Assembly: GCA_965262235.1 (NCBI GenBank)
Contig: OZ253504.1
Location: 1,488,001-1,552,000 of the forward strand
Direction: 5' to 3'
DNA: 64,000 bases
Source: CATQGW01 sp965262235
Lineage (GTDB): Bacteria; Chloroflexota; Dehalococcoidia; Bin125
Numbering within the stretch: position 1 is the stretch's first letter; each line of letters opens with the position of its first letter. The position numbers and the translations under genes are program-made. The notes under the pieces were generated by a model. It saw only the letters and a program-made list of their open reading frames with translations, made no database searches and had not been told where the DNA came from. Positions 8,535 through 15,880 of this stretch are shown piece by piece.

Positions 8535-9782
8535 GTGCAAATCCTGACCTTCCTCCTGCGGATCGCCCCCTGGCTCGCCGGCCTCTGGCTCTACCGCACC
8601 CTTCAGCAACAGCAACAGCTCGAACGCGACCTCACGCAGGAGCGGCTCGACCACCTCCAGCTGCAGCTCACCTCCGAACGGGCCCGCCGCGAGCAGGCCG
8701 AACTGATGGCCCGCGAAGCCGTCCAGGCCCACACCCCGGCCGCCGCCGAGGCAGCCCCCGCCCCTGTAGCGCCTGCCGCGCCCGTAGCGCCTGCTGCCCC
8801 CGCCGCGCCAGCGTGGCAGCCGAGCGCGCCGCCAACCGTGCAACCGCGCCAATCGGCCGCGCCCACCGCGTTGCCGACGCCGCCTGCTGCGCAACCTCCG
8901 AGCGCCCCGCCGCCGATGCCCCGACCCGTCGCGGTCGCCCCCGCGGCGGCGCCAACGCCACCAACGCCGGCGGCCGCGCCCGCGCCCGCTCCACCGCCAG
9001 CCGCGGTCGCGCCACCGATGCCGACCCCGGCGGAACGACCCGCCGCCTCGCTCGCTGCCGCGCCCGCCGCCATGCCAGCCGCGGCGCCCGCTGCCATGCC
9101 CACCGCGGCGCCAGCCGCCATGCCCGCCGCCATGCCCACCGCGGACGGCGCAGCCCCGGCCCAGATCCCCGCGGCGCGCAGCGCCGCCTCCTACCTCGAC
9201 GAAGGCAACGCCCACTTCGGCGCCGGCGCCTACGAACAGGCCGGCATGCAGTACGGCCGCGCGATCGACATCGATCCCAACTCCGCCGCCGCCTACTACA
9301 ACCGCGCCAACGCGCTCGTCCGCATGGACCGCACCGAAGACGCCGCGCGCGACTACGAACGCGCCATCGAGCTCGCACCCGACGATCCGGATATCTATGT
9401 CAACCGCGGACTGCTGCGGCTCTTCGGGCGCGACTTCGACTCCGCCGAGCAGGACTTCCGCCACGCGCTCGACCTGCGGCCCGACGACGGCGCCGCCCAC
9501 ACCAACCTGGGCCTAACCCTGCTCTACGAAGAGCGCCCCCAGGAGGCGCTCGATTCCTTCACCACCGCGGTCGCGCTGGAGCCCGGCCAGCCCGGCGCCC
9601 ATTACGGCCTCGCCAGCGCCGCCGCCACCCTCGGCCAGGCTGAGACCGCCCTCTCCGCCCTCACGCAGGCCACCAGCCTCAACCCTCGCTATGCCGAAGC
9701 CGCCCGCACCGACGACCACTTCGAGTCGCTGCGCGGCAACTCCGGCTTCCAGTCGCTCGTCGGCGACGCCGCCACCGCCTGA
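8535..9782 (+). CDS. Membrane-anchored TPR-repeat protein
   Basis: A 415-residue protein starting at GTG (8535), directly behind a GGAGGAG ribosome binding site that lies inside the preceding gene. Residues 1-20 form a hydrophobic anchor, 22-62 a likely coiled coil rich in Gln, Glu and Arg, and 65-215 a long Ala/Pro-rich linker with imperfect repeats such as AAPAAMPTAAPAAMP. From about 218 to 400 there are four to five TPR motifs (AYYNRANALVRMDRTEDAARDY is typical in layout). TPR proteins scaffold protein-protein contacts; the partner is unknown, but the neighbouring unknown protein and zinc-finger protein are candidates from operon context. Confidence 0.8.
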   Translation: MQILTFLLRIAPWLAGLWLYRTLQQQQQLERDLTQERLDHLQLQLTSERARREQAELMAREAVQAHTPAAAEAAPAPVAPAAPVAPAAPAAPAWQPSAPPTVQPRQSAAPTALPTPPAAQPPSAPPPMPRPVAVAPAAAPTPPTPAAAPAPAPPPAAVAPPMPTPAERPAASLAAAPAAMPAAAPAAMPTAAPAAMPAAMPTADGAAPAQIPAARSAASYLDEGNAHFGAGAYEQAGMQYGRAIDIDPNSAAAYYNRANALVRMDRTEDAARDYERAIELAPDDPDIYVNRGLLRLFGRDFDSAEQDFRHALDLRPDDGAAHTNLGLTLLYEERPQEALDSFTTAVALEPGQPGAHYGLASAAATLGQAETALSALTQATSLNPRYAEAARTDDHFESLRGNSGFQSLVGDAATA

Positions 9783-9807
9783 CCCCCGTCCGCCGGAGAA
9801 CGCCCGC

Positions 9808-10236
9808 GTGACCGAAATCCGCGAGTACCACAAGGCCACCCGCTGCCAACGCGGTCGCCGCCTGTGGCGCTGCCGACGCCCCCTCGCCGGCCAGTGCCAG
9901 TACTGCGCGCTCGGCTTCTGCAACTCGCATGGCGTCCTGCGTGACGACCGTCAGCAGGTCTGCAGCGCCCCCACCTGCCAGCTCAAAATTCGCGACGTCG
10001 AAGCACACCTCGTCTTCAAGATCGCCGCCGCCCAACACAACGCCGAAGGTCGCTGCGGGATGCCCGACTGCGACGCGCCGCACGACCTCGACTGCGAGCG
10101 CTGCCAGCGCCGCTTCTGCCTCGCCCACCTGCTGCAGGCCGTCGTCAACGTCGTCCGCGGCACGGAGCGCTCCATCGAGGCCGTCCGCATGTGCCGCCAC
10201 TGCCACGCACGCCTGGCGCTCTGGACCGACAACTAA
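9808..10236 (+). CDS. Small cysteine-rich protein with two AN1/B-box-like zinc-finger modules
   Basis: A 142-residue protein starting at GTG with GGAG 10 bases upstream. An earlier in-frame start exists but would add a Pro/Thr-rich segment that is only the shadow of the TPR gene. Two modules share the pattern C-x2-C-x4-C-x2-H: CQYCALGFCNSH near residues 29-40, and CERCQRRFCLAH near 93-104. Each is flanked by further cysteines (CGMPDCDAPHD, CSAPTC, CRHCHARL). This spacing resembles AN1 or B-box zinc fingers, which are mainly known from eukaryotes. It is probably a zinc-binding protein or nucleic-acid/protein adaptor; the function is unknown. It follows the TPR gene by 25 bases. Confidence 0.7.
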   Translation: MTEIREYHKATRCQRGRRLWRCRRPLAGQCQYCALGFCNSHGVLRDDRQQVCSAPTCQLKIRDVEAHLVFKIAAAQHNAEGRCGMPDCDAPHDLDCERCQRRFCLAHLLQAVVNVVRGTERSIEAVRMCRHCHARLALWTDN

Positions 10237-10271
10237 CTCCCTCCCCTGCTTCCCCGTACCTCGGGCGCAGC

Positions 10272-10326
10272 TGTGGCGCGGGTGTGGCGCGGGTGTGGCG
10301 CGGGTGTGGCGCGGGTGTGGCGCAGC
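10272..10326. repeat. Five direct repeats of an 11-bp unit (TGTGGCGCGGG)
   Basis: The unit TGTGGCGCGGG is present four times perfectly and a fifth time with changes at the end, in uninterrupted tandem, between the zinc-finger gene and the HTH gene. The period of 11 bp is close to one helical turn, so all copies face nearly the same side of the DNA. The array ends about 36 bases before a possible -10 element (TACCCT, 10363-10368) of the HTH gene. It could be a multi-copy binding site or a replication-slippage tract. Confidence 0.9.
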
Positions 10327-10392
10327 GTCCCACAGGTCCCCACCGCCCCACCGATCCCGTGCTACCCTCTCACCAGAACAGGAGTCCTATCG

Positions 10393-10863
10393 GTGGACAT
10401 CTCAGCCCTGCGGCGCAGCCGCATCCTCAAGGCTCACGAACTCCGCCAGAACGGTCACTCGCTGCGCAGCATCGCGAACGCACTCAACATCTCCCAGGCC
10501 ACCCTCCTGGCCGACCTCCGCCTGCTCGAAACCCACCGGTCCGAAGTCGCCGATGCCCTCGCCGACGATCTGCTGCTCGAACTGCTCACACTGCTCCAGG
10601 CTCGACTCCAGCGACTCACCAGCGCAGGACCGCCCCTGCCGCTCGAGCACATCGCAGTCGTCAGCGATCAGCGCGAGCAGCCCCCCGTTCTCGAACTGCG
10701 ACCGGCCGCCCGAGATGTCGCCCGGCTCGTCGCCAGCCACGACAACGCCGTCGCCGCCACGCTGCACGAAATCCGCCAGACCATCCGCGAAATCGAGCGT
10801 ACAAACGCCCACTCCGGCGACGATCAACTCACCGACGCGCCACCGCCCAGAGCCTTCCACTAG
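10393..10863 (+). CDS. Small helix-turn-helix protein
   Basis: A 156-residue protein starting with GTG at 10393, where AGGAG lies 8 bases upstream; longer starts would read through the 11-bp repeat array and are rejected. Near residues 18-45 there is an HTH of the resolvase/sigma-like type (GHSLRSIANALNISQATLLADL). The rest is helical and Leu-rich (LLLELLTLLQARLQRL) and may dimerise. It could bind the repeats just upstream of its own gene, which is inference. It is convergent with the NUDIX gene; the 51 bases between them hold several CTGAAC motifs but no clear terminator. Confidence 0.7.
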   Translation: MDISALRRSRILKAHELRQNGHSLRSIANALNISQATLLADLRLLETHRSEVADALADDLLLELLTLLQARLQRLTSAGPPLPLEHIAVVSDQREQPPVLELRPAARDVARLVASHDNAVAATLHEIRQTIREIERTNAHSGDDQLTDAPPPRAFH

Positions 10864-10914
10864 CTGAACTAACTGAACATCGCTGAACAAACCCAACCAA
10901 CCCTGAACAGCCCC

Positions 10915-11424
10915 TCAGGCGTCGCCCTCACCCCTCGCGTCGCGCAGCTCCCGCCAGCGCCGCAATATGCCCTGATCGTGAGCAAAGCTCCCCTCAACCT
11001 CCTCGGGACGCCGCCAGCCCACATCCATCGCCTCCGGGCCGGCCACCAGGCTCCCGCCCACCACCCGCGCGCGCCACACGAGCAGCACCACCGGATCCCC
11101 ACCGCCCGACCACACCCCCAGCAGCTCACCCAGCTCGACCCTCAGCCCCGTCTCCTCCCACACCTCCCGACGCGCCGCGTCCCGCACGTCCTCCCCCGCG
11201 TCGACAAACCCGCTCGGCCACGCCCAGCGGCCCATCTGTGGCTCATGATCGCGCTGCACATAGAGCAGCCGGCCCGCCCCGTCCTCGACCAACACCACCG
11301 CCGCCAGCTTCGGATCGAGGTAGTGCACGAATTCGCACGAGCCGCACCAGCGCCGCCCGTCGTCGCGGCCTTCCAGACGCAGCTCCGCTCCGCAGCTCGG
11401 ACAGAATCGCGGCGGACCAGGCAC
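10915..11424 (-). CDS. NUDIX hydrolase with N-terminal zinc ribbon
   Basis: A 169-residue protein of the NudC/ADP-ribose-type NUDIX group, hydrolysing a nucleoside diphosphate linked to some moiety. A zinc ribbon is formed by C8, C11, C27 and C30 (CPSC, CGSC). The NUDIX box begins at G72 and continues with E78, R86-E87, E90-E91 and G93-L94, so the metal-binding catalytic helix is complete. The start is a GTG at 11424 with a weak AGG upstream. It lies 19 bases behind the PIG-L gene on the same strand and is probably co-transcribed with it. The substrate cannot be told from sequence. Confidence 0.9.
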   Translation of the reverse strand: MPGPPRFCPSCGAELRLEGRDDGRRWCGSCEFVHYLDPKLAAVVLVEDGAGRLLYVQRDHEPQMGRWAWPSGFVDAGEDVRDAARREVWEETGLRVELGELLGVWSGGGDPVVLLVWRARVVGGSLVAGPEAMDVGWRRPEEVEGSFAHDQGILRRWRELRDARGEGDA

Positions 11425-11443
11425 AGCGAGCCTGATTCGCGCG

Positions 11444-12202
11444 TTAGAAGCCCAGCGAGACCCGCTCGAACCGCTCGTAGAACCGTCCGTCGGGCGAGCG
11501 CCAGCGGTCGCGCACGTTCTCGATGAAGTCCTCGCCGCGCTCGCCGAACTGCGACACGTGCCGCGTGAGCGCGCGAATCTTCGTGTCCAGCACGTCCGTC
11601 ACATCGACCTCATAGTTCACGTCGCCGCTACCCCAGATGAACATCTCGGCCACGTTGTGCGTTTCCAGCCCCTCTTCAAGATGCTCCGGGAAGTTCAGCC
11701 GGTCGCGCGCCGTCGGGTAGACCGAGTCGATCGCCATCTCACCCGTGCGCCGATGATCGCGGTGGTTCACAAACCCGCGGAACTCCGCCAGCGCATCCTC
11801 CGGCTCCGGCTCAAGCACCCGGCGGTGAATGATGTCCGGCGAATGCGTGAAGATCGCATGCGGCTTGACCCGTCGGATCGTGCGGACGATCCCGCCCAGA
11901 TACTCCCGCGTGTACTCCAGCTCGCCGTCCTCGCCGCCCAGGAAGGTGCAGGTCAGCACGCCCAGCTCAGTCGCGGCGTTGCGCTGCTCCTGCTCGCGCA
12001 TCGGCACCAGCCGCTCGCTCGTCATCTCCAGGTCGGCCGTGCCCTTCGCGCCGTTCGTGACCACCAGATAGTGCATCTGCCAGCCCGCCAGCGTCCAGGC
12101 CGCAGCCGTCCCGCCCGCGCCGAAGTCCGGATCGTCCGGATGCGCAGCGATCACAAGGCCAACCTTGTTCTCGGTCTCGGGCGGCTGGTGTCCGGTGCTC
12201 AT
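11444..12202 (-). CDS. PIG-L/LmbE family N-acetylglucosamine-type deacetylase
   Basis: A 252-residue zinc-dependent deacetylase of the PIG-L family, which includes MshB and BshB of thiol biosynthesis as well as many enzymes of unknown substrate. The metal motif AHPDD is at residues 20-24 and a second histidine-rich motif NHRDHRRTG lies near 165. The ATG at 12202 is preceded by GAGGAG with 9 bases spacing; an alternative start 32 codons upstream (12298) would cross the lexA promoter and add an unrelated segment. It is divergent from lexA, so the shared 180-bp region could let LexA influence it as well. Confidence 0.9.
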   Translation of the reverse strand: MSTGHQPPETENKVGLVIAAHPDDPDFGAGGTAAAWTLAGWQMHYLVVTNGAKGTADLEMTSERLVPMREQEQRNAATELGVLTCTFLGGEDGELEYTREYLGGIVRTIRRVKPHAIFTHSPDIIHRRVLEPEPEDALAEFRGFVNHRDHRRTGEMAIDSVYPTARDRLNFPEHLEEGLETHNVAEMFIWGSGDVNYEVDVTDVLDTKIRALTRHVSQFGERGEDFIENVRDRWRSPDGRFYERFERVSLGF

Positions 12203-12272
12203 GGCGACGCGCTCCTCAATCAGATCAACTCTCACAGAATCGCAAGTAAGTGTGCAACGCGCAGCATCGCGG

Positions 12273-12301
12273 TTGACAGGAACGCGGCGAGTCTTCATAG
12301 T
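12273..12301 (+). promoter_or_regulatory. lexA promoter
   Basis: A perfect TTGACA (12273-12278) is separated by 17 bases from CATAGT (12296-12301), four of six matches to TATAAT. The expected start of transcription is near 12308, directly before the LexA box at 12315-12326. This is one of the clearest promoters in the window. Confidence 0.7.
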
Positions 12302-12314
12302 GAGTCTAGCGGTA

Positions 12315-12326
12315 GAACCCCCGTTC
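12315..12326. promoter_or_regulatory. LexA (SOS) box, GAAC-N4-GTTC
   Basis: GAACCCCCGTTC is a perfect inverted repeat of GAAC/GTTC around four C bases, matching the core of the Gram-positive/actinobacterial SOS box CGAAC-N4-GTTCG. It sits at about +8 to +19 of the predicted lexA promoter and 55 bases before the lexA start, an ideal place for autorepression. Confidence 0.75.
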
Positions 12327-12381
12327 CGCGCACGCGTGCGACGCCTTTCGAACGGTCAGCACCGCTGATGGGAGTCACACG

Positions 12382-13068
12382 ATGGCCGACACCAAAGCCA
12401 CCGCCGCGCAGCCCCGCGCCCGATCCGACAAGCCCGCTCGCATCCTCACCTTCCTGCGTCACTACGTGCAGGAGCATGGCTACCCGCCCTCCGTCCGCGA
12501 CGTCGTCGCCGGCTGCGAGCTCTCCTCCACCTCCGTGGCCGATTACAACCTGCGCATCCTCGAACGCCAGGGCCACATCACCCGCGATTCCGAGCGCGCA
12601 CGCACGATCGTCCTCACCCAGCCGGTCAGCCCGCCCGCTCCCGTGCTCGAGGTCGAGCCGCTGCAGATCCCCCTGCTCGGCGCCATCGCCGCCGGTACCC
12701 GCGTAGTCGCGCCCGACGGCGCCGACGCCGCGCATGCCGATGAGCACCTGCAGGTCACGCCCGACATGCTCGGCGGCCGCGACCCTGCCAGCCTCTTCGC
12801 CGTCACCGTCCGCGGCGACTCGATGATCGATGCCCTGATCGCCGACGGCGACACCGTCATCTTCGAGTCGACGACCATCGTCGAAACCGGCCAGATGGCC
12901 GCCTTCTGGCTGCGCGACGAGAACATCACCACGCTCAAGCGCTTCTTCCGCGAGGGCGACCGCATTCGCCTGCAGCCCGAAAACCCCAACATGGACCCGA
13001 TCTTCACCGACCCCGGCAACCTCCAGGTGCAGGGCCGCGTGGTCTCCGTCCTCCGCCAACCCAACTGA
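12382..13068 (+). CDS. lexA: LexA repressor
   Basis: LexA represses the SOS regulon and cleaves itself when RecA filaments form on damaged DNA. The 228-residue product has the winged-helix DNA-binding domain at about 18-80 (YPPSVRDVVAGCELSSTSVA) and the S24 protease domain after it. The self-cleavage site is A104-G105 (LGAIAAG), the catalytic Ser is S147 (RGDSMIDALI) and the catalytic Lys is K186 (TTLKRF), so it should be fully cleavable. GGGAG precedes the ATG. Its promoter carries an SOS box, so it is autoregulated. No other SOS gene adjoins it. Confidence 0.97.
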   Translation: MADTKATAAQPRARSDKPARILTFLRHYVQEHGYPPSVRDVVAGCELSSTSVADYNLRILERQGHITRDSERARTIVLTQPVSPPAPVLEVEPLQIPLLGAIAAGTRVVAPDGADAAHADEHLQVTPDMLGGRDPASLFAVTVRGDSMIDALIADGDTVIFESTTIVETGQMAAFWLRDENITTLKRFFREGDRIRLQPENPNMDPIFTDPGNLQVQGRVVSVLRQPN

Positions 13069-13223
13069 CGCGCCGGCGCAGGCCGAATCCCCGGCGGTCG
13101 GGGCGCCCGACGTTTCTATACTGATCCAGCGACCAGATGATGTCCACATGGCGTCAACGCGGCGTCCCCACGGCGTCCACCTGACCGCCCGTGTGTCCGC
13201 CCATTCGCCCCGCCCGGAGCGCC

Positions 13224-14210
13224 GTGCCGCCCGTCCTCACCGTCGAAGACCTGAGCGTCGAATACCGCACCCGCGAAGGGGCCGTCCGCGCCCTGCGCCA
13301 CGCATCGCTGAGCATCGAGCGCGGCGAAACCCTCGCCCTCGTCGGCGAGAGCGGCTCCGGCAAGACCACGCTCGGCCTCAGCATCCTGCGCATCCTGCCG
13401 CGCTCCGCCGCCGTCACCTCCGGCCGCATCCTCTTCGAGGGCCAGGATGTCAGCCTGGTCGACCGCGACGAACTCCGGAAGGTCCGCGGCGCCCAGATCT
13501 CGATGATCTTTCAGGACCCCATCGCCGGCCTCAACCCGATCCTCCCGGTCGGCGACCAGGTCGAGGAGGTCATCACCTCTCACCGGGAGGTGACCAAGGA
13601 GGACGCCCGCGAGCTCGCGCTCGACGCGCTCGCCCAGATGCGTCTGCCCGACCCACGGCGCATCGCCAAGTCCTTCCCCGGTGAGCTCTCCGGCGGCATG
13701 TGCCAGCGGATCATGATCGCCATCGCCACCGCGCTCGATCCCAAAATCCTCATCGCCGACGAGCCCACCGCCTCGCTCGACGTCACCATCCAGGCCGGGA
13801 TCCTCTACGAACTCGAGCGCCTCCGCGCCGAGCGCGGCACCGCCATCCTGCTGATCACTCACGACATGGGGATCGTCGCCCAGATCGCCGATCGCGTCGC
13901 CGTCGTCTATGCCGGCGCCATCGCCGAGGTCGACGACATCGTCCCGCTCTTCAAGACCCCCCGCCACCCCTACACCTGGTCGCTGCTCGACAGCCTGCCG
14001 CGCCTCGACCGACGCCGCCGCTCGCGCCTGCGGCAGATCCCCGGGGCCCCGCCCGATCTCTCCGAAGTCGACGAGCACTGCTCGTTCCTGCCCCGCTGCC
14101 CCAAGGCCCTCACCCAGTGCCGGCTCGAAGCGGAGCCCCTGCTCGCCGCCCTCGCCGACGGCGGCCCCCGTCACGCCGTCGCTTGCTACAACCCCGTCGA
14201 ACGCGTCTGA
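13224..14210 (+). CDS. ABC transporter ATP-binding protein, oligopeptide/dipeptide (OppD/DppD) type
   Basis: A 328-residue ATPase energising import of peptides or nickel-like substrates. Walker A is GESGSGKTT (residues 41-49), the signature LSGGM (155-159), Walker B ILIADEP, and the switch histidine is in ITHDMG. The C-terminus has the oligo_HPY extension with conserved cysteines (CSFLPRCPKALTQC). I prefer the GTG at 13224 because it gives the usual MPPVLTVEDL start and has GGAG just upstream; an in-frame GTG at 13191 would add 11 residues. A TATACT (13117-13122) is a possible -10. No permease, partner ATPase or binding protein is nearby, so it is an orphan in this window. Confidence 0.92.
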   Translation: MPPVLTVEDLSVEYRTREGAVRALRHASLSIERGETLALVGESGSGKTTLGLSILRILPRSAAVTSGRILFEGQDVSLVDRDELRKVRGAQISMIFQDPIAGLNPILPVGDQVEEVITSHREVTKEDARELALDALAQMRLPDPRRIAKSFPGELSGGMCQRIMIAIATALDPKILIADEPTASLDVTIQAGILYELERLRAERGTAILLITHDMGIVAQIADRVAVVYAGAIAEVDDIVPLFKTPRHPYTWSLLDSLPRLDRRRRSRLRQIPGAPPDLSEVDEHCSFLPRCPKALTQCRLEAEPLLAALADGGPRHAVACYNPVERV

Positions 14211-14256
14211 TCCCCGCTCCCCCTCAACGTCGCAACGCCGCGCCAGCGGTTACGCA

Positions 14257-14271
14257 GCGACTGACAGTCGC
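14257..14271. terminator. Short hairpin between convergent ABC ATPase and holA genes
   Basis: GCGACT-GAC-AGTCGC forms a 6-bp stem with a 3-nt loop in the 62-bp gap between convergent genes. There is no U-tract on either side, so it may only be a weak bidirectional terminator. Confidence 0.3.
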
Positions 14272-14272
14272 C

Positions 14273-15253
14273 CTACCGCGCCCCCGCCAGATCCGCGACC
14301 AACAGCTCCACCGCCAGATCGTCCGGCAGCCCGCCGTCGTCGCGCCGATACGCGATGATCGCCGCGTCCGCCTCCAGAATCCGCTCCAGCGCCCGGTCCG
14401 CCTGCTCCGGCCGATACGCGCGCGCCTGATTGCGCAGCCGCCGCGCCAGCCACGCCGGCGAGCCCAGCGCCATTGCGATCTCGTTCTGGTCCCCGCCCTG
14501 CTCGATCACCTCGCACGCCACCACGATCTGCCGATAGGTCCGCGCCAGCATGTGCAGAATCCGCGGCGAGTCCTCGCCCGACGCACGCACATCGTCCAGC
14601 GCCCGCATCGCGTCCGCCAGCCGGCGCTCTGCCACCGCGTCCAGCAGATCGAAGATCCGCACGTTGCGCAGCCGCGGCACGAGCAGGTCCACCACCTCCT
14701 CGTCGACGCTCGCCTCGCCCGCGTACAGCGACAGCTTCTCCACCGCCCCGGTCAGGACGCCGCGATCGCCCGCCGCCCGCTCGACCAGCGCGGTCGCCGC
14801 CCCGCGCGTGAGCTGCAACCCTCGCTCGCGCACCTGCTCGCGCAGCCAGCCCAGCGCCTCCTGCTCGCGCAGCGGCGCGAACTCCCGCACCTCGCCGACC
14901 GCCTCGATCTGTCCGCGGATCGGATTCCGCGCGTTCACCGCGTCGTCCGTGAACACCAGCAGCGTCGTTGCCGGCAGGCTCGTCAGCGCGTCGCCGAGCC
15001 CCTCCCACTCGCCCAACCCGCGCCGCCCACCGCGCTGAAAGCGACCGCATAGCCCGTCGACCCGCACCAGCCGCCAGGAGCCCAGAAAGGGGGCAGCCGC
15101 CAGCGCCACGCGCAGCTGATCCAGCCGTAGCCGCGGCGCGTCGAACTGCACGGTGTTGTTGACCAGCGAGCCGTCCTCGTCATACCGCCGCCGCAGCTCG
15201 TTCAGGGCCTCGATCCGCGCGAACCGATCATCGCCGCACAGCAAGAGAATCAT
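14273..15253 (-). CDS. holA: DNA polymerase III subunit delta
   Basis: HolA opens the beta clamp (dnaN, also in this window) as part of the clamp loader. The 326-residue product begins MILLLCGDDRFARIEALNEL, the usual HolA start, and continues with WRLVRVDGLCGRF, TLLVFTDD and a helical C-terminal domain (ILHMLARTYRQIVVACEV) that packs in the loader collar. It has the AAA+ fold without functional ATPase motifs, as normal for delta. A start 12 codons upstream (15289) exists but adds an Arg/Ala segment with no better ribosome binding site. Length and domain order are normal. Confidence 0.9.
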   Translation of the reverse strand: MILLLCGDDRFARIEALNELRRRYDEDGSLVNNTVQFDAPRLRLDQLRVALAAAPFLGSWRLVRVDGLCGRFQRGGRRGLGEWEGLGDALTSLPATTLLVFTDDAVNARNPIRGQIEAVGEVREFAPLREQEALGWLREQVRERGLQLTRGAATALVERAAGDRGVLTGAVEKLSLYAGEASVDEEVVDLLVPRLRNVRIFDLLDAVAERRLADAMRALDDVRASGEDSPRILHMLARTYRQIVVACEVIEQGGDQNEIAMALGSPAWLARRLRNQARAYRPEQADRALERILEADAAIIAYRRDDGGLPDDLAVELLVADLAGAR

Positions 15254-15320
15254 GCCCGCTGCCCCCGCGTCGCTCGCGCGCCGCCTCACGGCGCGGCTCG
15301 ATCAACGTACCCACAGGCGC

Positions 15321-15347
15321 TTCACGTCAGCTGTGGACACAGGTGAA
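15321..15347. terminator. Imperfect hairpin downstream of the giant secreted-protein gene
   Basis: TTCAC-GTCAG-CTGTG-GA-CACAG-GTGAA can fold into a 10-bp stem interrupted by a 5-nt bulge. It lies just after the stop at 15369 of the C-terminal fragment and before holA. No U-tract follows, so termination is uncertain. Confidence 0.3.
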
Positions 15348-15368
15348 TCACGGGGATCGAACCGCCGC

Positions 15369-15880
15369 TCAGGAGCCACCGATAGCGACGATCCAGGTGA
15401 CGGGCTCCGTCACGTTGACCCAATACTCGCGGCCAATCTGGAGCCTTGCGAGCGTGTCGAGGCCCGGCACCGACTGTGCGCGCGGATTCGTCACGTAGAT
15501 CAGCCACGCCATCGTCTCCGAGTCCCAGGTGACGACGTGCGTGACCCTGGCGGAGATGTCATTGGCGGCAGGGTCGCCAACGCCGCGCAGGGCATCGGCG
15601 ATGGGAATGCCATCGAGACCGGGCCACTCGATCGGGACCATCGGCTCGTCGGGCCGCAGCTCGATGTCGGTCACAGTCGGTGGCGGCGGCGCGATCTCGA
15701 CTCGGTAGACACGCGTCCGGCTGCCGTCCTCAGAGGTCACCGTGATGGTTGCCTCCGCCCCTCCCGTCACGACGATCTGGTGGCCGTCATCCGTCTCACC
15801 ATTCGCGTCGGCCGGCTCGATCACGACGGTCGCGCCCGGCTGCGCGGCCTGCGCCTCGATGGTCGTCTCCGTGACACCGC
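15369..15880 (-). pseudogene. C-terminal fragment of the giant secreted protein, displaced by a frameshift
   Basis: This frame continues the giant gene after a one-base shift near 15876-15878. The parent frame reads EFDGLQAEYVGLVAA and then falls into Arg/Pro/Ser-rich nonsense with a stop at 15821. The next frame reads VTETTIEAQAAQPGATVVIE and on through TITVTSEDGSRTRVYRVEI, which completes a cadherin-like beta-sandwich domain. It then adds a terminal module (ADALRGVGDPAANDIS, YWVNVTEPVTWIVAIGG) of a type often found at the ends of secreted proteins in this group. Either a real mutation separated the C-terminus or the assembly lost one base. If rejoined, the protein gains roughly 150 residues. 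Confidence 0.8.

Noticed and set aside
10865..10915. Several CTGAAC motifs between convergent HTH and NUDIX genes
   Set aside because: Irregular spacing and no hairpin; no function can be argued.
15334..15342. TGTGGACAC as a DnaA box near holA
   Set aside because: Only six or seven positions match and it lies within the hairpin 15321-15347; single weak matches are expected by chance.
15349..15375. GGTTCGATCCCC on the minus strand, resembling a tRNA T-arm
   Set aside because: No pairing T-stem, anticodon arm or acceptor stem can be formed around it; it is part of a coding end and an intergenic gap.
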